Assembly: GCF_010858045.1 (NCBI RefSeq)
Contig: NZ_JAAGVC010000042.1
Span: forward strand, 1-48,789
Direction of reading: 5' to 3'
Length of the DNA stretch: 48,789 bases
Source of the DNA: Nocardia cyriacigeorgica
GTDB taxonomy: Bacteria > Actinomycetota > Actinomycetes > Mycobacteriales > Mycobacteriaceae
The translations under genes were made by a program, and so were the position numbers. Positions 33,861 to 40,742 of this stretch are shown here, one piece after another; the stretch's first letter is position 1, and each line of letters opens with the position of its first letter. The notes beneath the pieces were generated by a model that saw only the letters and a list, made by a program, of their open reading frames with translations, was not told the origin of the DNA and made no database searches.

Positions 33861-35081
33861 CTACCCCCGCACCGTCGACACGAGCCCCGCCGAGAGCGCC
33901 GCCGTCGCGGGCCAGCCGCCGACCGGATACGTCGGACTGCCCGCTGCCTGCCGTGCCGCGGCCAGCACCTCGCCGAGAACCGTGGCAATGACCTCGATCT
34001 CCGCCGGGGTCAGGTTCGCGCGCGCCGTGAGCCGCAGCCGGGACGTCCCTTCCGGCACCGACGGCGGACGGAAACAGCCGACGTCGAGGCCGCGCGCCCG
34101 GCATTGCTGCGCGGCCTCGAAGGCCACCTGCGCCTCACCGAGCACCACCGAGACCACCGCCGAATCCGGTTGCGGCACACCGGCGATCCGCGCGATATCG
34201 GCGGCCCGATCCAGCACCCGCTGCGCGATACCCGGATCGCCGCGCAGGATCCCCAGCGCCGCGCGGGCCGCGCCGACAGCGGCGGGCGCCAGCCCGGTAT
34301 CGAAGATGAACGTGCGCGCCGCGTCGATGAGGTGCGCGCGCACCCGGCCGCTGGCCAGTACCGCTCCTCCTTGGGCGGCAAGGGCTTTCGACAGGGTCGC
34401 GGTGATCACCAGATCCGGTTCCCCGGCCAGCCCCATTTCCTGCACCAGTCCCCGGCCGCCGGTGCCACGGACACCGAGCCCGTGCGCCTCGTCGACGACG
34501 AGCACCGCGCCGTTGGCGCGTGTCACCCGGTGCAGTTCGGCCAGCGGAGCCAGGTCGCCGTCGGCGCTGAACACCGAATCGGTGAGCACCAGTGCGCGTT
34601 CCTCGGTGCGACTCGCCAGCAGCCGGTCCACCGCCGCGACATCGCAGTGCGGCGCGATCTCCACCCGCGCCCGCGACAACCGGCAGGCGTCGACGAGCGA
34701 GGCATGACTGCCCGCGTCGGAGACGATCAGCGAGCCGCGTCCGGCCAGCGCCGTCACCACGCCGAGATTGGCGGCATACCCAGAGGCGAACACCAGCCCG
34801 GCTTCGGCGCCCATGAATTCGGCGAGCTCGGCCTCGAGCAGTTCGTGTTCGGTGGTCGTCCCGGTGACCAGCCGCGATCCGGTGGAACCGGCGCCCCACC
34901 GCCGCACGGCCGCGACCGCGCCCTCGATCACCTCGGGGTGGCGCGCAAGCCCCAGATAGTCGTTCGATGCCAGATCGATGGACGGTGACTGCGGTTCCCG
35001 TGCCCGCAGCTGCCGCCGCAGCCCCGCCCCCACCCGCTCGGCAGCACGCGCGTCCAGCCAGCTCAATGGATCGGTACTCAC
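33861..35081 (-). CDS. 8-amino-7-oxononanoate synthase
   Basis: The 406-residue PLP enzyme condenses pimeloyl-ACP/CoA with L-alanine. It has SNDYLGLARHPEV, SGYAANLGVV, the DEAHGLGVRGTGGRG segment (Asp197, His200) and the PLP lysine Lys232 in TATLSKALAAQGG. It is slightly longer than E. coli BioF at the C-terminus. The start is a GTG at 35081 (VSTDPLSWL), just after TATGGT, so the transcript may have almost no leader; the BioQ box lies 17 bases upstream of the start. It is followed directly by bioD. Confidence 0.94.
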   Translation of the reverse strand: MSTDPLSWLDARAAERVGAGLRRQLRAREPQSPSIDLASNDYLGLARHPEVIEGAVAAVRRWGAGSTGSRLVTGTTTEHELLEAELAEFMGAEAGLVFASGYAANLGVVTALAGRGSLIVSDAGSHASLVDACRLSRARVEIAPHCDVAAVDRLLASRTEERALVLTDSVFSADGDLAPLAELHRVTRANGAVLVVDEAHGLGVRGTGGRGLVQEMGLAGEPDLVITATLSKALAAQGGAVLASGRVRAHLIDAARTFIFDTGLAPAAVGAARAALGILRGDPGIAQRVLDRAADIARIAGVPQPDSAVVSVVLGEAQVAFEAAQQCRARGLDVGCFRPPSVPEGTSRLRLTARANLTPAEIEVIATVLGEVLAAARQAAGSPTYPVGGWPATAALSAGLVSTVRG

Positions 35082-35097
35082 AGCTGAACACCATACT

Positions 35098-35110
35098 TGA
35101 ACGGCGTTCA
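35098..35110. promoter_or_regulatory. BioQ box before bioF-bioD
   Basis: TGAACGGCGTTCA is a perfect TGAAC-N3-GTTCA dyad, 17 bases before the bioF GTG and directly upstream of a TATGGT -10-like box on the minus strand. A further TGAAC half-site lies at 35085-35089. Binding here should block bioF-bioD transcription. Confidence 0.88.
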
Positions 35111-35151
35111 GGAGGGTGACCGGGGCCACCGGATGCGCACCGGCGACGCCC

Positions 35152-35628
35152 TCACGAGCCGAACCAGCTCGGCGTATCCATCCGGAAGAGCTCACCCGGC
35201 GCCAGCACCCGGAGATCGGCGTCGAGTGCGGCCATCCGGTCGGCGCCGAGCAGGGCCGACCAGCGCGCGTGGATGCGGTCGAAGGTCTCGGCAGATCGGT
35301 CCAGCACCTCGATGCCGCGATCGCTGAGCGTGTAGACCTTGCGCCGGGCGTCGGCCGGATCATGGCCACGACGCAGGTAGCCGAGGTGTTCGAGGTTGTC
35401 GATGTGCTTGCCCGCGGCCTGTTTGGAGATGCCGAGGGCCCGCCCGAGGTCGGCCGCAGTGCACCCCTGCGGCCCGCTGCGCGCGATCGCCTGGAACACG
35501 AAGCCGTGCATCGGCCGCAGATCGGGGTGGCCGCGCTCGGCCAGGCCGGCGTGCACTTCGTCGATGACCGCACGGAAGGCAGCCAGCATCCGCAGTGGCA
35601 GCTCGAAGCCACCGGCATCCCTTGACAT
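35152..35628 (-). CDS. MarR family transcriptional regulator
   Basis: The 158-residue product has a winged helix of MarR type: QGCTAADLGRALGISKQAAGKHIDNLEHLGYLRRGH followed by the wing ADARRKVYTLSDRG. I chose the ATG at 35628; an upstream TTG lies in the operator. It is divergent from a cupin gene, and two dyads with GACAAC/GTTGTC arms lie between, one 5 bases and one 26 bases before its start, so it very likely represses itself and the cupin gene. Confidence 0.85.
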   Translation of the reverse strand: MSRDAGGFELPLRMLAAFRAVIDEVHAGLAERGHPDLRPMHGFVFQAIARSGPQGCTAADLGRALGISKQAAGKHIDNLEHLGYLRRGHDPADARRKVYTLSDRGIEVLDRSAETFDRIHARWSALLGADRMAALDADLRVLAPGELFRMDTPSWFGS

Positions 35629-35632
35629 GATG

Positions 35633-35668
35633 GACAACCTCGTTAACTATATGGACAACATCGTTGTC
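35633..35668. promoter_or_regulatory. Paired MarR operator sites
   Basis: GACAACATCGTTGTC (35654-35668) is a perfect 6-3-6 dyad, and GACAACCTCGTTAAC (35633-35647) is a second copy with two changes in the right arm. The centres are 21 bases apart, two helical turns, putting both sites on one face of the DNA between the divergent MarR and cupin genes. Confidence 0.72.
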
Positions 35669-35688
35669 TATCTTAAGGACGTAACTCC

Positions 35689-36063
35689 GTGACCGTCATC
35701 CGACACTCCGAAACCCGCCGCACGGAAACCCCCGGCGGCATCATGACCACCCTCGCCTCCCCCACCCATGGCGGCGCCTCGCTCCCGCTGTGGCGTGTCG
35801 AGCTCGCGCCCGGCCAGTCCGGCCCGCTGCATTTCATCGATGCCGAACAGGTGTGGACCGTCCTCAGCGGAAGCGCCGAGGTCACCGTCGACGGCGCCGA
35901 TCACGTCATCACCGCAGGCGACACGATCATCCTGCCGCCCGATGTGTTGCGCCAGATCAGCGGTGGTGCAGAAGGTTTCACCGCCATCGTCACCGCTCCC
36001 GCAGGCGCCCGAGCCGGCGCCCCGGACCGGGACGGCACCATCGTGCCGCCCTGGATCGCATAG
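35689..36063 (+). CDS. Cupin domain protein under MarR control
   Basis: The 124-residue product is a single cupin barrel (SLPLWRVELAPGQSGPLHFIDAEQVWTVLSGSAEVTVDG, then AGDTIILPPDVLRQIS). Possible metal ligands are His in PLHF and Glu in DAEQVW; the third His of the usual set is not obvious, so enzymatic activity is doubtful. It starts with GTG at 35689. It is divergent from a MarR gene with paired operators between, and converges with bioA. Confidence 0.75.
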   Translation: MTVIRHSETRRTETPGGIMTTLASPTHGGASLPLWRVELAPGQSGPLHFIDAEQVWTVLSGSAEVTVDGADHVITAGDTIILPPDVLRQISGGAEGFTAIVTAPAGARAGAPDRDGTIVPPWIA

Positions 36064-36107
36064 CGGCCGGGCACGACCCGCACAGCCGAATCAGCTCGCC
36101 TCAGCGC

Positions 36108-37379
36108 TCATGCGACCCGGGCCGCCGCGACCATCGCCGAGGTGATCGCCTGGACATCGCCGGTAGTGCTGATGAACGGCGGCATCGTATAAATGAGATT
36201 CCGGAAGGGCCGCAACCAGGCGCCTGCCGCAACGGCCGCATCGGTGGCCGCGCGCATGTCGACGGGGTGATCGAGCTCGATCACCCCGATCGCGCCGAGC
36301 ACCCGGACGTCGGTGACGCCGGGCAACTCCCGCGCCGGAGCCAGGCCGGTACCCAGCTCGGCTTCGATGCGCGTCACCTCGCCCTGCCAGTCGCGGGAGA
36401 GCAGCAGTTCGGTCGATGCCACCGCGATCGCGCACGCCAGCGGGTTACCCATGAAGGTCGGCCCGTGCATGAGCCCACCGTGTGCGGCGCTGAGGGTTTC
36501 GGCGATCTGCTCGGTACACAAGGCGGCGGCCAGCGTCAGATAACCACCGGTCAATGCCTTGCCGACACACATCACATCCGGGCTCACTCCCGCGTGTTCG
36601 GCGGCGAAAAACGTTCCGGTCCGGCCGAATCCGGTGGCGATCTCATCGAAGATCAGCAGCACGCCGTTGGCGTCGCAGAGCCGGCGCAGTTCACCGAGAT
36701 AGCGCGGATCGTGCCAGCGCATCCCGCCCGCGCCCTGCACCACCGGTTCCACGATGACGGCGGCCAGCTCGTCGGCGTGCTCGCGCACCGCCCGCTCGAG
36801 TTCGGCGACATAGCCGGGATCGAAGTCTGTCGGCGGGGCGGGCACGAAGACCTGTTCGGCGAGGATGTCGGTCCACAACGAGTGCATGCCGCCCTCTGGA
36901 TCGCACACGCTCATCGGGGTGAAGGTGTCGCCGTGGTAGCCGCCGCGCCAGGTGAGCAGGCGGCGTTTCCCGGGGTGGCCGAGCGCGCGCTGATATTGCA
37001 GACACATCTTGACTGCCACCTCCACCGAGACCGAACCGGAATCGCAGAGGAACACCTTGTCCAGCCCGGGCGGGGTCAGCCGCACCAGCAGCTCGGACAG
37101 CCGCGCCGCCGGCTCATGAGTGAGCCCGCCGAACATCACGTGACTCATCCGCTGCGACTGCACCAGCAGCGCGGAGTCCAGCACCGGGTGCCGGTATCCG
37201 TGCACCGCCGCCCACCAGGAGCTCATGCCGTCGACGAGTTCACGGCCGTCGGCCAAGCGCAGCCTGGTCCCGGACGCGGAGGCCACCACCAGCGGCTCGG
37301 TGGTGGCCGGAAACCCGCCGTAGGGGTGCCACACGTGTTTCGCGTCGATGGCGGTGATCTCGTCGGGCGTCAGCACCAC
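36108..37379 (-). CDS. Adenosylmethionine-8-amino-7-oxononanoate aminotransferase
   Basis: The 423-residue PLP aminotransferase converts KAPA to diaminopelargonate. Motifs are HVWHPYGGFPAT, GMSSWWAAVHGY, CDSGSVSVEVAVKMC, TWRGGYHGDTF, FDEIATGFGRTG (Asp245) and the PLP lysine Lys274 in CVGKALTGGYL. Starts are all GTG: 37379 (or 37376) is best placed after AAGGA, while 37394 is a longer alternative. Unlike the usual bioA-bioF-bioD operon, it is separated from bioF by a MarR/cupin pair and has its own BioQ box. Confidence 0.93.
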   Translation of the reverse strand: MVLTPDEITAIDAKHVWHPYGGFPATTEPLVVASASGTRLRLADGRELVDGMSSWWAAVHGYRHPVLDSALLVQSQRMSHVMFGGLTHEPAARLSELLVRLTPPGLDKVFLCDSGSVSVEVAVKMCLQYQRALGHPGKRRLLTWRGGYHGDTFTPMSVCDPEGGMHSLWTDILAEQVFVPAPPTDFDPGYVAELERAVREHADELAAVIVEPVVQGAGGMRWHDPRYLGELRRLCDANGVLLIFDEIATGFGRTGTFFAAEHAGVSPDVMCVGKALTGGYLTLAAALCTEQIAETLSAAHGGLMHGPTFMGNPLACAIAVASTELLLSRDWQGEVTRIEAELGTGLAPARELPGVTDVRVLGAIGVIELDHPVDMRAATDAAVAAGAWLRPFRNLIYTMPPFISTTGDVQAITSAMVAAARVA

Positions 37380-37424
37380 AGCAATCCTTCGCACAGTGGA
37401 CGTGCCGCCACGAGCAGGCGGCCT

Positions 37425-37437
37425 TGAACGCTGTTCA
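37425..37437. promoter_or_regulatory. BioQ box before bioA
   Basis: TGAACGCTGTTCA is a perfect TGAAC-N3-GTTCA dyad, extendable by one pair to TTGAACGCTGTTCAA (37424-37438), about 46 bases before the bioA start. It is the third such box in the window, completing BioQ control of bioA, bioFD and bioB-bsaP. Confidence 0.88.
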
Positions 37438-37538
37438 AGTTAACATCTGAGCAGGTGCTGATGCCACGGCGGGACCGAGCAGGGCGAGACCGTCGGCCCC
37501 CGCCGCGAAACACCAGCGGCGCGGCATCCACCCTGCGC

Positions 37539-37973
37539 TTACCGCTCCGGCGCCTCGAGCACCCCCGGCACGGCCGCGAGACCCGCACGCAGCGCCTCGA
37601 ACTCGTCCACCCCGAGGTGAGCGCGCAGTTCGCGCTCGATGCTCGCGATGCGATCAGCGGCCAGGGCGAGCGCCTGGCGCCCGGAATTGGTCAGCAGCAC
37701 CACCCGCGCCCGGCGGTCGGCCGGATCGACCCGGCGTTCAACCAGCCCGTGCCGCTCGAGATGGGTGACCAGTTCACCCATGGACTGCTGAGTCATCCCC
37801 GCCGCGTCGGCCAGGGCGGTGACGCGCGAGCCCGCCGGGTCCAGGTACCGGAAGACCGCGTAGTGCGCGGGCCGCAGGCCATCACCGAGCATCGCGCCCA
37901 GTTCGCGGTTCAGTTCCCGTTCCACGGACCTGGTCGCCAAGGTGAGCAGTTTCAAGATGGAGGTTTCGCCCAT
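37539..37973 (-). CDS. MarR family transcriptional regulator
   Basis: The 144-residue product has a MarR winged helix (SRVTALADAAGMTQQSMGELVTHLERHGLVERR, about residues 49-81) followed by the wing ADRRARVVLLTNSG. The ATG at 37973 gives normal MarR length; the longer frame overlaps the divergent cupin gene. Only 36 bases separate its start from that of the cupin gene, with a dyad AAGGT-T-ACCTT between, so one bound dimer would cover both promoters. Confidence 0.83.
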   Translation of the reverse strand: MGETSILKLLTLATRSVERELNRELGAMLGDGLRPAHYAVFRYLDPAGSRVTALADAAGMTQQSMGELVTHLERHGLVERRVDPADRRARVVLLTNSGRQALALAADRIASIERELRAHLGVDEFEALRAGLAAVPGVLEAPER

Positions 37974-37985
37974 TGACACAATAGG

Positions 37986-37996
37986 AAGGTTACCTT
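37986..37996. promoter_or_regulatory. Dyad between MarR and cupin genes
   Basis: AAGGTTACCTT is a perfect 5-1-5 dyad in the 36-base space between divergent start codons (37973 and 38010). An AT-rich stretch TTTATA follows at once and may be a -10 element. It is the natural operator candidate of the MarR protein. Confidence 0.55.
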
Positions 37997-38009
37997 TATA
38001 TCTGGTTTC

Positions 38010-38564
38010 ATGCACGAAACCCTCACCTTCCGCGACGGCCATCGCGTCACCCTGATGGCTCGTGGCGTCGACGACGACGGCCCCTACCTGCGGCTACAGC
38101 ATCTGCTGCCGGTACCGAAACGGCAGGCCGGCCGACACTGGCACCCCGAAATCGCCGAGAGCTGGACCATCCGCAGCGGACGGCTGCGCTTCCGCATCGA
38201 CGGGCGCGAGGTCATCGCCGACCCGGGCAGTACCGTCACCGCCGCACCTCGCGCGGTGCACGAATTCTGGAGCGAGCTGCCCGATACCGTCGTCGACCAC
38301 GAGATCCGGCCGCCACTTCGGCATTGGCAGATGTTCCAGCTGTGGTCCGCCCTCGACAACGCGGGCAAAACCACCGGCGCGGGCGTCCCGCGCAATCCCG
38401 TCGCGCTCGCCATGCTCTGGGAGCTCCAGGACGGCTACCTCGCCGGCATCCCGGCCCCCGTCCAGCGCGCGGTCCTCGGCACCCTCGCCCGCCTCGCCCG
38501 CCGCACCGGATACCACCGCCGCTGGCTGCCCGCGACCTCGGCCACCGCCGGTCCGCCCGCTTAA
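38010..38564 (+). CDS. Cupin domain protein with C-terminal helical extension
   Basis: The 184-residue product has a cupin barrel (RQAGRHWHPEIAESWTIRSGRLRFRIDGRE, then AAPRAVHEFWSELPD) with HxHPEIAE and a later His as plausible metal ligands. About 70 residues follow with FQLWSALDNAGKTTGAGVPRNPVALAML and a basic end. Such proteins are often annotated only as cupins; substrate unknown. It is divergent from a MarR gene and precedes glgX by about 50 bases, but a shared function with glgX is not indicated. Confidence 0.75.
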   Translation: MHETLTFRDGHRVTLMARGVDDDGPYLRLQHLLPVPKRQAGRHWHPEIAESWTIRSGRLRFRIDGREVIADPGSTVTAAPRAVHEFWSELPDTVVDHEIRPPLRHWQMFQLWSALDNAGKTTGAGVPRNPVALAMLWELQDGYLAGIPAPVQRAVLGTLARLARRTGYHRRWLPATSATAGPPA

Positions 38565-38613
38565 CGCGCAGGGCCGCAGCGGCGGCGACCGAGCGACCGT
38601 TAGTGTCGTTGCC

Positions 38614-40731
38614 ATGGTTTCGCCCGATCCCGCGTCCGCCGCGGCACCGCTGGGTGTCTGGCCGGGTAGCGCGTATCCGCTGGGCGCCACCTACGACGGG
38701 ACCGGAACCAATTTCTCGCTGTTCACCGAGGTCGCCGACGCGGTGGAATTGTGCCTGGTCGACAAGCAGGGCGCCGAGACGCGGATCAGGCTGGAGGAGG
38801 TCGACGGGCACGTCTGGCACGCCTTCCTGCCGGGCGTCGGTCCGGGACAGCGCTACGGGTTCCGGGTGCACGGCCCGTTCGATCCCGAACGCGGCCTGCG
38901 CTGCGATCCGAGCAAATTCCTGCTCGACCCGTACGGCAAGGCCTTCGACGGCACGTTCACCGATCACCGCTCGCTCTCTACCTACGGCGAGGATTCGCTC
39001 GGCCACACCATGACCGGTGTGGTGATCAACCCGTTCTTCGACTGGGGCACCGACCGATCGCCGAGGCGGCCCTACCACGAGACGGTGATCTACGAGGCCC
39101 ACGTCAAGGGCATGACCATCACCCACCCCGACGTTCCCGAGGAACTGCGCGGCACCTACGCGGGGCTGGCGCATCCGGCGATCATCGACCATCTGCGCGG
39201 CCTGGGCGTCACCGCGATCGAGCTGATGCCGGTGCACCAGTTCCTGCACGACCGCATCCTGCTCGACCAGGGCCTGCGCAACTATTGGGGCTACAACAGC
39301 TTCGGCTACCTCGCCCCGCATCACGAGTACGCGGCGGGCGCGCGGGCCGGCGCGGCGGTGACCGAATTCAAGGCGATGGTGCGGGCACTGCACGCCGAGG
39401 GCATCGAAGTGATCCTGGACGTGGTCTACAACCACACCGCCGAGGGCAATCACCTGGGGCCGACCATCGGTTTCCGCGGCATCGACAATGCCGCCTACTA
39501 CCGGCTGATGGACGACGACCCCGCGCACTACATGGATTACACCGGCACCGGCAACAGCCTCAACGTGCGTCATCCGCACACCTTGCAGCTGATCATGGAT
39601 TCGCTGCGGTACTGGGTGCTGGAGATGCACGTCGACGGTTTCCGGTTCGATCTGGCCGCCACGCTGGCCCGCGAACTGCACGATGTGGACCGGTTGTCCA
39701 CGTTCTTCGATCTGGTGCAGCAGGATCCGGTGGTCAGCCAGGTCAAGCTCATCGCCGAACCGTGGGACGTCGGCGAGGGCGGCTATCAGGTGGGCAACTT
39801 CCCGAGCCTGTGGACCGAATGGAACGGCAAATACCGCGATACGGTGCGCGACTACTGGCGCGGTGAGCACGCCACCCTCGGCGAGTTCGCGTCCCGGTTC
39901 ACCGGGTCCTCGGATCTGTACGAGGCCACCGGGCGCAGACCCAGCGCCTCGATCAACTTCGTCACCGCCCACGACGGCTTCACCCTCCGGGACCTGGTGT
40001 CCTACAACGACAAACACAACGAGGCCAACGGCGAAGGCAACCGTGACGGTGAAAACCACAACCGGTCCTGGAACTGCGGGGTGGAAGGACCCACCGACGA
40101 TCCGGAAGTGCTCGCGTTGCGTGATCGCCAGTCGCGCAACCTGCTGGCCACGCTGATCCTGAGCCAGGGCACCCCGATGCTCGCGCACGGCGACGAGATG
40201 GGCCGCACCCAGCTCGGCAACAACAATGTCTACTGCCAGGATTCGGCATTGTCCTGGATGGATTGGTCGCTGGCGCACAAGAACGCCGATCTGCTCGCGT
40301 TCACCCGCGCGGCGATCGCCTTGCGCACCGCGCATCCGGTGTTCCGCCGCCGCCGCTTCCTGGCCGGCGGCGCCGTGCGCGAGGGCGGGCATCCCCGCGA
40401 TATCGCCTGGCTGACCCCCGATGGCGCGGAGATGACGGTCGCGGACTGGGACAGCGGTTTCGGCCGGGCGCTGGCGGTGTTCCTGGACGGCGAAGGGATC
40501 CCGGAGCCGGGCCCACGCGGTGAACGCATCACCGACGATTCGTTCCTGCTGTGCTTCAACGCCCACGACAGCGCCCTGGATTTCACCCTGCCCACCCCCG
40601 ATTTCGGCGCCGAGTGGTCGGTCGCCCTGGATTGTTCCGCACCCGACGGACGTGCCGAGGCCAGCTATGCCGCGGCGAGCACCGTCACCGTCACCGCCCG
40701 TTGTCTGCTCGTCCTCCGCCGCACCGCCTGA
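38614..40731 (+). CDS. Glycogen debranching enzyme GlgX/TreX
   Basis: The 705-residue GH13 enzyme hydrolyses alpha-1,6 branches. It has an N-terminal CBM48-like module (about residues 15-130), then the four GH13 motifs: VVYNHT (about 270-275), GFRFDLA with nucleophile Asp346, AEPWD with acid/base Glu382, and TAHDGF (His453-Asp454). The ATG at 38614 begins with the conserved GVWPGSAYPLGATYDG stretch close behind; the longer frame is an artefact. It is followed after 11 bases by treY, the usual trehalose-from-glycogen order. Confidence 0.94.
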   Translation: MVSPDPASAAAPLGVWPGSAYPLGATYDGTGTNFSLFTEVADAVELCLVDKQGAETRIRLEEVDGHVWHAFLPGVGPGQRYGFRVHGPFDPERGLRCDPSKFLLDPYGKAFDGTFTDHRSLSTYGEDSLGHTMTGVVINPFFDWGTDRSPRRPYHETVIYEAHVKGMTITHPDVPEELRGTYAGLAHPAIIDHLRGLGVTAIELMPVHQFLHDRILLDQGLRNYWGYNSFGYLAPHHEYAAGARAGAAVTEFKAMVRALHAEGIEVILDVVYNHTAEGNHLGPTIGFRGIDNAAYYRLMDDDPAHYMDYTGTGNSLNVRHPHTLQLIMDSLRYWVLEMHVDGFRFDLAATLARELHDVDRLSTFFDLVQQDPVVSQVKLIAEPWDVGEGGYQVGNFPSLWTEWNGKYRDTVRDYWRGEHATLGEFASRFTGSSDLYEATGRRPSASINFVTAHDGFTLRDLVSYNDKHNEANGEGNRDGENHNRSWNCGVEGPTDDPEVLALRDRQSRNLLATLILSQGTPMLAHGDEMGRTQLGNNNVYCQDSALSWMDWSLAHKNADLLAFTRAAIALRTAHPVFRRRRFLAGGAVREGGHPRDIAWLTPDGAEMTVADWDSGFGRALAVFLDGEGIPEPGPRGERITDDSFLLCFNAHDSALDFTLPTPDFGAEWSVALDCSAPDGRAEASYAAASTVTVTARCLLVLRRTA

Positions 40732-40742
40732 CCGATACGAAC

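Noticed and set aside
33861..35618. A fused frame combining bioF with the MarR region
   Set aside because: The upstream part is an off-frame reading of the MarR gene; bioF has its own GTG start next to a promoter-like box.
38236..40566. A 776-codon minus-strand frame opposite glgX
   Set aside because: Composition is low-complexity Arg/Gly/Val-rich, without motifs, and it opposes an enzyme with a complete GH13 active site.
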